Positions 46,701-58,700 of a stretch of 64,000 nucleotides of DNA are shown piece after piece. Positions within the stretch are counted from its first letter, which is position 1. Each line of letters opens with the position of its first letter. A program made the position numbers and the translations under genes. The stretch is from Phoronis australis (Eukaryota > Phoronida > Phoronidae), in contig NMRA01000142.1 in NCBI GenBank assembly GCA_002633005.1, positions 540,860 to 604,859 on the forward strand, in the 5' to 3' direction. The notes below the pieces were generated by a model, which was given only the letters and a program-made list of their open reading frames with translations, was not told the origin of the DNA and did not search any database.

Positions 46701-49700
46701 AATGACATTACCAAGCGACTGCAGTCGATGATGCAGGCCCACTGTAATGAGGCACTCAGTCTGCTGGTTGGTGCTAAAGGCCAGGTGGGTACCGCTGGGG
46801 ATTTTCAGTGACTACCGCAGTCTGTGGGCTGTTACTGATCAGTTGTGTTCCAACCAGTCTGTGTGTTCACGGAAGAACGTTTTTATTTTTGGTTTGAGGA
46901 GGCCTTACAAGTGTTAGTGGGATGTTGCCTGGATGTGTGCATAGCAATTCATGTTACTAGCTTTTGTTGTAACGTGGTTCCCCTCGGTAAAGTTGGACCT
47001 CGACAGTGTAGTGATTAAGTGTTTGTTTCTTGTGATTGTTGACAGGTTACTAAGCAAAGACGATTATCTTAAGCTATCAACTTAATTTCTGGTGTTTTTT
47101 CAAAGTGTTTAACTGTCCTGGTTATTTTTCACCATTCTGGCTAATTTCTAAAATGCCAAAGGTCTTACAGTTTACTGTACATTTAAGTTGAAAGGAATGG
47201 CTAACCAGTTTTTGCCATGGTGGAGCCAATAGTCCCTCCAATGATATGAGCACGGAGTTTTTTGTCTGGAATATTTATTTCAAGATTCGTTTTAAGAAAA
47301 AAATGTATGGCACTTGGAATTCCAGTGGTGGCCATGTTTGATTAAGATATCTTTTGTGAAACTGCTCTTGTTATGTCCATCATCAAAAATATATAGAGCA
47401 ATAGTCTTGAAGTTGGGACACATAATTCCTGCATAAAATATATTCCATGTAAGTGAGAACTCACAACAAGAACTGTGAGTGGGCTGTTTTCAGTCTTTGC
47501 CACGTTGGAATCTTCAATATGTTGCACTTTTCTTGTTATTTTTTCTCGTATCATCAACTGAACGATTCTGGCCCAAAATCACATTAAGCTGCTCTGCTAC
47601 TAGTACTGGAAACCATATAAATCCTTAAGAAGACATTCCGTTTGAATCTTGTCACGACCAAGTAATTGGATTGAAACGGTGCACTCTATTTTGTTACAGA
47701 AAGATTCCAGCTTGTCGGTGGGTACGGCTAACTCTACGTTGGTGTCTGGGATTGAGCCTATTAACACCAGTACCAACGACTTTGTGGAGAAGTACTTGAA
47801 AAGGTTAGTGATCTACTAGGTGTATGGTGTGGGAAAAGTTACTGCAAGGTACCAAGCTATTTATATATAGCAGTGCGGTGTGTCCGTGTCCTTTGACGAT
47901 TGCCATACATTTCAATTGTGTAGGAGAACCACTGTTTTTAGTTTGTGTTGCCGTAAACAGCAATTGAAACGGTGAACTGCTAACATTTTCTTAGTATGGA
48001 GTAATACAGTGGCAATGGTTTTCTTCATGTGAAGGAATGTACACGAGTTCATCAAATTTGGACTGAAAATCATCGTGGATTTTGTTCCTAAATGGTCATA
48101 GATAATTGACTATCTGATCAGATTGTAGAATTCACGTAGGTTAATAATATTTTTCAGAAATTCTAGAATAACTTTTGAGCAGATTTTTAAGTGACTGAAA
48201 AAATAAGACTACAATTTTCAAAACGTTCTGCTGCCGGAACTAAATACATTTAAATGTTTCTGTTGCAAACTGTTCATCATTGTTGTCGTATTTATTATTC
48301 TACCAGTCTTGTTTTGATGTTACAGTTACCAACACCAGGAATCTCAGCCAGCATCTTCTCAAAGACTCGGAGGGCATGTGTCCAGGCAAGAGCCAGATCT
48401 CCCATCACTAACACCCTCTGTTGTCGGCCAGGTGCCATCATCTCGCTCCGTCCACGCTTCACATCAGCCGTTCCATCTTCCTCCAAATGTGGACTATACG
48501 TCCTCAGGTCAGGTGTACAAACTTCAGCCAGTCTCGGACAGTGTCCAGGGTCGGTCTGTACCAAGGATGTTTGACGCTGGCCTCACTGTCGACCAGCCAG
48601 GCGCTGCGTACTCCATATACTCCGGCTCAGGTTCATCAGAGTCTATGGTGACAGCGCGCCAAGGCATGTCCTCGATAGATGTCAAGGGGGTGTCGAGCTC
48701 AACAGAAATTGCGGACAACTTCGTGACTCCAGCTGTGAGTCAGGATAACATGTCCTTACCCGTTCACTTCCCCCCGTTCAGTACGTATTCACAGATTCGC
48801 CCCTCAGGGTCCGCCTATGCTGTGACCAGCCTTGCTTCCACCCAGCCTTCCAAACAAGAGACTCACACAACTCCTGCCAGAGAGCTGTTTCCGTCTAGCT
48901 ACAACATACATGCTACCACTGGTGAGGTCAACAGACAGGTGCTGCCTTCCAAGTCCGTTTCGTACAGCAACTACAGCAGGCATGTTCCTGATGGAATAAC
49001 TGACGTGTCCGGTAAGTGGACAAGACTGCCGTCTAGCAATGTTTTTTACTCATGTTTCCATTCCATTCGTAGACATATTCGGTCTTACTGCTTGTAGTAA
49101 TTTTTTATTTTTTCAGTTGTCGGTATTTAAAGTGACACAATTGGCTTTTGGGTCAAAAAATGCTTTTTTGAGGTCATTGTTGAATAGAATAGACTTTTTG
49201 AAGTTATTGCTTTTGACCAGAGTTACGAAAAAACAAAGAGCACTTGTGTTTTTGCAATTTTATTTCTATTTGCCAATTCTTAGTTGGCTGAGGTCCATGC
49301 TGGTGACTTAATCAGTTAGTCATTAAAATTACTTGGTCTCTCATTGAGCAAGATTGAGCTCCACTAGCATAGTATCTAATTGTGACCGCAGACACTGTGG
49401 GTTTGAATTTGCATTGGGGCTGATCTCTAAAACCACTTTTATTCTCAATTATGTCACTTCACAATGACACCTCTCGCATCATGTGAGTGGAAGAAATAGA
49501 ATGTAATTGTAATATTTATTGCCTGGTTTTCTCCAGCTATGACTGGTACAACTGCGGTAGACCACAAAGAAGAGGATGACAATATCAGTGTGATATCATC
49601 TCTACTGAATGAACCGTCCAAGTGAGTTGGTTTCACATGATTCACTCATGCCACCCAAGTTATGGGTCATGGTCATCGTAGGCCTAATGGTTGAAGGTAT

Positions 49701-52700
49701 ACTTAACGTCGTTATGGGAACACAACTTGACCTAGGGACATCCTGTTTCACATTTTAAAAATGACCGTTTTTGACTTTAAAGTGCTTGGTACACAGCTGA
49801 GAATTCATTGTCTCATCCCTTTCTTGTTGAACTGTTGGATTTAAGGTCTTTGACAGAATTTCCTAGTTGTCCTTGAAATCGGCTATTCGACATTGTGTTT
49901 GGTACAGGTCAAGGGAGCCTTTTGACATGATATCTACTGCTAGCTGTTAATGTTTCGATTACCATGTTGGTGGTTTCGGGCACAAAGTGCCGAGTGCTAT
50001 ATTTGAAAGGCACTATGGTAGCATTTCATAAATTATTATTTTTAATCATAATTGGAATGTTTATTGTGTCTTTCTCTGTGATTGAGTAACACATGTAACA
50101 AACCTTGCAGGCTAGACTATAGAGAGATGACAGACAGACTGAATACATTTGAAGATCGACAGAAAGAACTGNCAGTCTGTCGGTCATTCATTGTGTAATC
50201 ACACACCCACAGACCAAGTTGCAGGTTTTTCTGTGGGCCATTCACTTACTTTCTTTCCTAGTGCCTGGAAAACAGTACTATAAACGCTGGAAAATGTCAT
50301 TCTGAGACAACCAGGCATTACCATTTTAGTAAAGGCTACATCAATAATGGATATTTCCCCCTTTAAACTGTTTCTTCTCGAGGTTAGTTCTGGCTACTGC
50401 AATACATGCCTAGTGTTGTTGTGTGGTGATCTCTGCATTGTTCGTGTGTAGGACAAGTTGGACGAGCAGCAGCGAATCAACAGAGACACCCAGGAGGCAC
50501 TAGATGGCGCCAGGAAGGAGATACAGCGGTTACAGCTGGACCTCGACTCTGTGGCTAGGGAGAAGGTAGAGACGATTTATGTATACATGTAATGTCTAGG
50601 CTGGGAAGTCTAAAGATTAAAATTGTTCTGTAGAGTCTTTCTTGCTCCTTATTAATAACAGTGTTCAATGGTGAAAACGAAAAATTTGATTTCAAATTTG
50701 CTTTTGTGCACTCTGTAGTCCAAAAATTACAACTGCTACTTTTTGAAGTAATTGTTCACTTAAAGTATCATGCATCTGTTATGCGCATAAGTTTTTTGTG
50801 GTGAGTGCATGTGTTTTTGTCATATTTCCTAACCTTTGACCTTTCAAGGACCACCTGAAGATGGAGTGTAGCTTGATAGAAGCTCGTGTTGAGAACACAC
50901 GCCAGAAATTGGAGACGGAACTTCGGGCGGAGTTCGAGAAACAGGTCAGTTAGAGAATTTTTGTGTCGTATCTCCGGTGTCCCTTGAATCTTTTCTGAAA
51001 ATCTGCATAGATCTCGTCAAGTGTTATCTGCATTGTGCCATCCATTTCTCATTACGATTTACCGTTTGTGAGATATTTGAAATTTATTAGTCTGATGAAT
51101 GTTTTTTTATTGACTGATTTCTAGCTGCACTTTGGTCGCCTGTCATGTTCATGATATATAGCAGATTTTTTGTCTGATCGACAGTAATTTCATGTATAAA
51201 TGTTTCTCTAGTCAATAGTGCAAGGCGAAATTGGACGCAAGATGTTGCTGTGACAACCATTTTTAGAATAATGTTTGTAGAGCTCCAGCTCCTTGATTCT
51301 TTGACCGAACCTTGTCAAATTTGGTATGTAAATACCGTAAACGTTCGGGTTAATGCCCTGGGCGGTTAAATTGGCAAACCCAAAAAATCGGGGGTGGGCG
51401 GTTAACCAGACATGGGCGCTTAAACGTGAAATTTCAAGAAATCCAGGGTGGGCGGTTAACTGAGCATGGGCGCTTATTACGACAGACAATCGCCCTGGGC
51501 GGTTAATCTTACCTCATGATCAGAGTACCACACGACACACGTACTCGGAACGCGTACAACTTTTCAAAGAGCTTTATCGTCAAGTCGCCAAATACCGCTA
51601 AAAGTGTCATAACAGCGGGCGATCCCAAGAAATGTTTTGCTGCCCACAGATTAGTCAACCACAATTAAATTTACAAAATTGGTGAGTAATAGCCCTGTGC
51701 CTTCCGGTGATCTTATTAGAGCTGTAGTGCACAGACGACCAGTAACAATAACTTGGATTGCAACTATTCTCACGCGATGACACTTTAGAAATGCGCGCGT
51801 GCGGGCGCGAGCTTCACGTGTTGCAGAGGTCACAGCAGACATCAAATTTATGGTGCTATCAAGTTCCGAGTCAAAGACCAATTTTAAAATTAATGATGTA
51901 ATAAAATTTTGAAAAACAAATTCAGGTGTTTTTGATGTTTATGTTGGAGATTAGATTAGATTAGATTAGATTATACTGCGTGACTCATTTTCAACACAGG
52001 GTTCTGCGGCTAGCTGTCTTATCTCGGCCGCCCGGCGTTGCCCACTTCCAATTGCGTGAAACATGCCACGCAAAGAAGATGAGAATCGGGGGTAAGCGGA
52101 CATGAGCCAGTCGTCAATCAAAAGTTACCGCAAAGGCATTACTCAAAAACAAGCATTTGCTGAAGATTTTATTTTAAAATTACTAACACTATGACTGGGG
52201 ATGAGTCTAGTGAGCGCGTACAGTAGAGTCCGAGGAATAAATTACCAGTTCGTACACGTATAGACGTCGGTAAAAAACAATTCGTAGATGTAGCCTCAAT
52301 TCTTCGGGTAACCGGCATCCGTGGTTTGCGCGGCTATACGACTAAATTAGTGAAGAGCTTCAACCAGCAACGCGTCCTTTCCGAGTCAGTGTTTTGCAAT
52401 CGAGAATCCGCGCTCGGCATAACGAACTGCAGGTCGCTTTGGAGACCTGAAATTTGGAAATGCGAGCCAAGATTATAAACGTTTTGTACCTGCCACCGGG
52501 AAATTCCAACCTACGCGAGCCGTTTTTTTTTGGGGGGGGGGGTAAAATAGATAGGCCTACCAAGCAAACATAAAGCAACTCGAAAAACATTTATTTTACA
52601 CGCAATATGTACAGATTATCGCATTATAATATCACCTACGGCAATATCGCACTGCGGCACTGGTCGGTCCCGCTGTTTGCGCACAATATACCGTCACTGG

Positions 52701-55700
52701 ACTTGGAAATGCCGTCAAGTAATTTAACAACCTCTTTCAATATGAGTCTTGTTTTATGCGACAAAAGACAGTGGCTGAATTCAGCACGCGCGTACGTATG
52801 AGTCACCTGTCAATTATATATGTTGTTGTCAAGGTAATATGCACTCCATAGTGTGGGAACTTACACGCCTGTACATCAAAAGAGAACAGCGATAGCCCTA
52901 CGTAAAGGAGTACACCGGCGCGACTCTCTACTTTTAAGCTGTTGTTACAAAAAACCAGTGTTTTACAATTTTCATCCGTTCAAATAACCCAAAACTACAA
53001 TGTCAAATCTGTTCCAATATTTCCCGGCTCGATGATCCCTGGACCCGATGTTCCATGCCCGTAGCTAGCTGCGTGCACGTCATTATCACTGAAGCCAATT
53101 TCCAATCAGTTACGTCGTAGATGTCTCAGACTCGAATGGTAAGAATTTTGTTCAGGCTGAAACTGCCCAATGTAGAAACAAAAATATTCGGGAAGCTAAA
53201 ACGCTAGGTGGATACGATAATTCATAGTTACGCCTATCGCTAGAAATCGTACTACAGAGAGCCGCCCGCGACTTTGGCGGAATCTGCTAACGCCAACTTG
53301 CCCAAGATGCAATAAACAAAAAACAAAATAAATTTGACTTGCACTTTTTTATTTCTTCAAGATGATACACAAACATCCAGTAACGTATTGCCAACCTTTG
53401 AATTCAGATATCGAGGGACAGCAAATCGGCCAGCGAGGTACACTGTCCGTTCGGTCGCTACACATCCTCGATAACCTGGCAATTACACTCATCAAAATCG
53501 GGACAATTTGAATGTTTCCGTGAGTTATGGAAATTCTTCCAGATACGAGAGCTTCTTACCAAAAGCGAATTGGAAGGGTTGGCAAAACCACTGTCACATT
53601 TCTCTGGCCCGATTTTTTTCGAATACATGTTTTATGTAGTGCACTGCAGACAGAAATTCAGCGCGGCAGACCGCGTCGCTAAAAGCGAAGGCATTGAAGC
53701 CGGCGAATTTCTTAAACTTTTTGAACATGAGAAGAAAATAAAGTGACAAAACGTTCAAGTATTATATTTTGAAGTAAATCCATGACCCGAGACAAGAATT
53801 CGTTACTTGTATTAAAATTCACATTGCCAAACTGCCGGCTCGGAGGCCGTCGTTGCACTCTAGTTTTGATCATCGAACTAAAAGTCGGGGAATCGCGCGT
53901 TTGCGTAGCACTGGGCGCTAAAATCTTCAATCTTTAAAAGTCGGGGATGGGCGCTTAACCGAGAGGTGGGCGCTTAACTAGAAATCTTCAAAAATCGCAG
54001 ATGGGCGGTTAACCGAGCAGTGGGCGGTTAAATCGAAAATCCACCTAAAGTAGGGGGTGGGCGGTTAACTGAGCATGGGCGTTAACCAGAACGTTTACGG
54101 TAATTGTCTTATCAAATGCTGATGAAAATGTTAGAAATTTTACCAAACATTGTCTGACAAAAACTGAACATGAACAATCATACATGAGGTAAAACCTTCT
54201 TTTTGTTGAGAGATTTTGCAAAATTAAACCATTTTTTTCCATGTTGTCTTAAAATTTAAGACATTTCACTGTACTGTAAACTTTCCTCAAATTCAAACAA
54301 TAATAAATAAAACATTTTCAAAGGCTCACTACTCTAACAGTATGAATAGATTANGGGAAATCTCTTTGTGAAACAAGAGGTTCAGAGGTATGTTTTGGGA
54401 GATGGGAAGGGAAATCTCTTAGTGAAACTAGAGGTTCAGAGGTATGTTTTGGGAGATGGGAAGGGAAATCTCTTAGTGAAACTAGAGGTTCAGAGGTATG
54501 TTTTGGGAGATGGGAAGGGAAATCTCTTAGTGAAACTAGAGGTTCAGAGGTATGAGATGTTCAAGGATTAGAGTAGGGGGATATAGTTGATTGAGGCTGA
54601 AGGCTAGATGTACAGGCAAGTTGTAGGATGAGAGAGTGAATGTATGTAGGAAACTTGGAACTTGTTGTGTCGAATATACCGACTGCTAAACTTCACCTCA
54701 CTTGCACACATGGTGTTAAAAATGTGTTCATTGCTCCTTTGTTACCTTTTGTTTGTTCAAAGTTCTTCAGCAACTAGTGTAATGAAGAAGCCAGCAAATG
54801 TTGTAAATAACACTAAGTCTGGTACAACAGTGGTACTGCTAAGCATGTGCCACTAGAGGGCATTCTGTGTGCGTAGTTATTGAAACCACTGCCTTTCACT
54901 GCTGCAGGAATGACATTACCAAGCGACTGCAGTCGATGATGCAGGCCCACTGTAATGAAGCACTCAGTCTGCTGGTTGGTGCTAAAGGCCAGGTGGGTAC
55001 CACTGGGGATTTACAGTAGCTACCGCAGTCTGTGGGCTGTTACTGATCAGTTGTGTTCCAACCAGTCTGTGTGTTCACGGAAGAACGTTTTTATTTTTTG
55101 GTTTGAGGAGGCCTTGCAAGTGTTAGTGGGATGTTGCCTGGATGTGTGCACAGCAATTCATGTTACTAGCTTTCTTTGTAACGTGGTTCCCCTCGGTAAA
55201 GATGGACCTCGACAGTATAGTGATTAAGTGTTAACTATTAACTTAATTTCTGGTGTTTTTTTCAAAGTGTTTAACTGTCCTATTCTGGCTAATTTCTAAA
55301 ATGCCAAAGGTCTTACAGTTTACTGTACATTTAAGTTGAAAGGAATGGCTAACCAGTTTTTGCCTGGTGGAGCCAATAGTCCCTCCAATGATATGAGCAC
55401 GAAGTTTTTTGTCTGGAATATTTATTTCAAGATTCGTTTTAAGAAAAAAATGTATGGCACTTGGAATTCCAGTGGTGGCCATGTTTGATTAAGATATCTT
55501 TTGTGAAACTGCTCTTGTTATGTCCATCATCAAAAATATATAGAGCAATAGTCTTGAAGTTGTGACACATAATTCCTGCATAAAATATATTCCATGTAAG
55601 TGAGAACTCACAACAAGAACTGTGAGTGGGCTGTTTTCAGTCTTTGCCACGTTGGAATCTTCAATATGTTGCACTTTTCTTGTTATTTTTTCTCGTATCA

Positions 55701-58700
55701 TCAACTGGACGATTCTGGCCCAAAATCACATTAAGCTGTTCTGCTACTAGTACTGGAAACCATATAAATCCTTAAGAAGACATTCCGTTTGAATCTTGTC
55801 ACGACCGAGTAATTGGATTGAAACGGTGCACTCTATTTTGTTACAGAAAGAGTCCAGCTTGTCGGTGGGTACGGCTAACTCTACGTTGGTGTCTGGGATT
55901 GAGCCTATTAACACCAGTACCAACGACTTTGTGGAGAAGTACTTAAAAAGGTTAGTGATCTACTAGGTGTATGGTGTGGGAAAAGTTATCTCGAGATACC
56001 AAGCTAGTTATATATAGCAATGCATCGTAGAATTCACGTAGGCTTATGATATTTTTCAGAAATTCTAGAATTATTTAAGAGCAAATTTTTAAGTGACTGA
56101 AGAAAAATAAGAGACTACAATTTTCAAAACGTTCTGGCACCAGAACTAAATTCATTTAAATGTTTCAGTTGCAAACTGTTTATCATTATTGTCGTATTTA
56201 TTATTCTACCAGTCTTGTTTTGATGTTACAGTTACCAACACCAGGAATCTCAGCCAGCGTCTTCTCAAAGACTCGGAGGGCATGTGTCCAGGCAAGAGCC
56301 AGATCTCCCATCACTAACACCCTCTGTTGTCGGCCAGGTGCCATCGTCTCGCTCCGTTCACGCTTCACATCAGCCGTTCCATCTTCCTCCAAATGTGGAC
56401 TATACGTCCTCAGGTCAGGTGTACAAACTTCAGCCAGTCTCGGACAGTGTCCAGGGTCGGTCTGTACCAAGGATGTTTGACGCCGGCCTCACTGTCGACC
56501 AGCCAGGTGCTGCGTACTCCATATACTCCGGCTCAGGTTCATCAGAGTCTATGGTGACAGCGCGCCAAGGCATGTCCTCGATAGATGTCAAGGGGGTGTC
56601 GAGCTCAACAGAAGTTGCGGACAACTTCGTGACTCCAGCTGTGAGTCAGGATAACATGTCCTTACCCGTTCACTTCCCCCCGTTCAGTACGTATTCACAG
56701 ATTCGCCCCTCAGGGTCCGCCTATGCTGTGACCAGCCTTGCTTCCACCCAGCCTTCCAAACAAGAGACTCACACAACTCCTGCCAGAGAGCTGTTTCCGT
56801 CTAGCTACAACATACATGCTACCACTGGTGAGGTCAACAAACAGGTGCTGCCCTCCAAGTCCGTTTCGTACGGCAACTACAGCAGGCATGTTCCTGATGG
56901 AATAACTGACGTGTCCGGTAAGTGGACCAGACTGCCGCCTAGCAATGTTTTTTACTCATCTTTCCATTCCATTCGTAGACATATTCGGTCTTACTGCTTG
57001 TAGTAATTTTTTTATCAGTTGTCGGTATTTAAAGTGACACAACTGGCTTTTGGGTCAAAAAATGCTTTTTTGAGGTCATTGTTGAATAGAATAGACTTTT
57101 TGAAGTTATTGCTTTTGACCAGAGTTACAAAATAACAAAGAGCACTGTGTTTTTGCAATTTTATTTCTATTTGCCAATTCTTAGTTGGCTGCCAGCCATT
57201 CGCTGAGGTCCATGCTGGTGACTTAATAAGTTAGTCACTAAAAATACTTGGTCTCTCATTGAGCAAGGTTGAGCTCCACTAGCATAGTATTTAATTGTGA
57301 CCGCAGATACTGTGGGTTTGAATGTGCCTTCAGGCTGATCTCTAAAACCACTTTTCACCTCGATTATGTCACTTCATGATGACACCTCTTGCATCATTTG
57401 AGTGGAAGGAATGGAATGTAATTATAATATTTATTACCTGGTTTTCTCCAGCTATGACTGGTACAACTACAGTAGACCACAAAGATGAGGATGACAATAT
57501 CAGCGTGATATCATCTCTACTGAATGAACCGTCCAAGTGAGTTGGTTTCACATGATTCACTCATGCCACCCAAGCCTGTTATGGGTCATGGTCATCGTAG
57601 GCCTAATGGTTGAAGGTATACTTAACGTCGTTATGGTAACATAACTTGACCTGGGGACATTCTGTTTCACATTTTAAAAATGACCGTTTTTGACTTTAAA
57701 GTGCTTGGTACACAACTGAGAATTCATTGTCTCATCCCTTTCTTGTTGAACTGTTGGATTGAAGGTCTTTGACAGAATTTCCTAGTTGTCCTTGAAATCG
57801 GCCATTCGACATTGTGTTTGGTACAGGTCGAGGCAGCCTTTTGACATGATATCTACTGCTAGCTGTAAATGTTTCGATTACCATGTTGGTGGTTTCGGGC
57901 ACAAAGTGCCGAGTGCTATGTTTCAAAAGCACTATGGTAGCATTTCATAAATTTATATAATATTATTTTTAATCATAATTGGGATGTTTATTGTGTCTTT
58001 CTCTGTGATTGAGTAACACATGTAACAAACCTTGCAGGCTAGACTATAGAGAGATGACAGACAGACTGAATACATTTGAAGATCGACAGAAAGAACTGCA
58101 GCACTACATCAAAAAGGTTTGTTTTGGATTCCACGTTAATGTAATAGGAGAAAATTGTTGAGAAGTGGAGCATGTGGTCATGGTGGTTACCAAATTTTGA
58201 GAACCAATTTTCTCCACTGAATAACGGGCATCAAACTGGTTCTCAAAATACGGGCACGTTATATACGACTATGGTCGAACATGTCACTAGCTCTACTCTC
58301 ATACCTGAATAAATATTGATTTACTACTCCATCACTGGTAGCTGTGTCTACTGGTTGGCTAAAACTCTGTATTTATAACGTCCGTTGTACTGTGACGTCT
58401 TAGCCAGTTAACATGGCTGAACCAGCAGAACGCAACATAACCCTTCAGGCTTACAACGTATCTTATGGTCTTTTGTTACTCTAGTGCACGGAGAAACTAT
58501 GCTAGTGCTAATATCTGTGTGTAATGGCTGGACATAATGGCCACATTATTAACATTCCTGTTAAGTTCCCTTCATTCTCGGTCATGGGGGAGGACTACTC
58601 TGACTGGAAATTTGACTTCCATCCACCCGTCACGAAGGGGGGATTTCTGGATAATTTTGTCCGAGTACTTTTGGCTTGTACTGTTATGCATGTGGACCTG

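Larger units (their letters stand above)
51335..54100. mobile_element. DNA transposon of 2.77 kb with GGGCGGTTAAC subterminal repeats
   Basis: Terminal inverted repeats CCGTAAACGTTC.GGTTAA, flanked by TA on both sides (51333-51334 and 54101-54102). Inside each end are several copies of GGGCGGTTAAC or GGGCGCTTAA, in the same orientation at both ends. No intact transposase is visible; the longest candidate frame is about 114 codons at 53402-53743 (+). It also contains (GATTA)n at about 51953-51974 and a fragment of another transposon at about 52417-52480. The left junction lies at the exact place where haplotype 1 continues uninterrupted (45588). Sequence after the right end does not match haplotype 1, so the right flank is uncertain. 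Confidence 0.7.

Noticed and set aside
48295-48564. Minus-strand frames overlapping CNTROB exon 17 (also 56201-56470)
   Set aside because: Shadows of a GC-richer coding exon, with no independent support.
50173-58098. Real tandem duplication of CNTROB coiled-coil exons
   Set aside because: Exon 14 is missing from the second set, so phases do not fit. The joins coincide with N characters and divergence is allele-like, so haplotypes in series explain it better.
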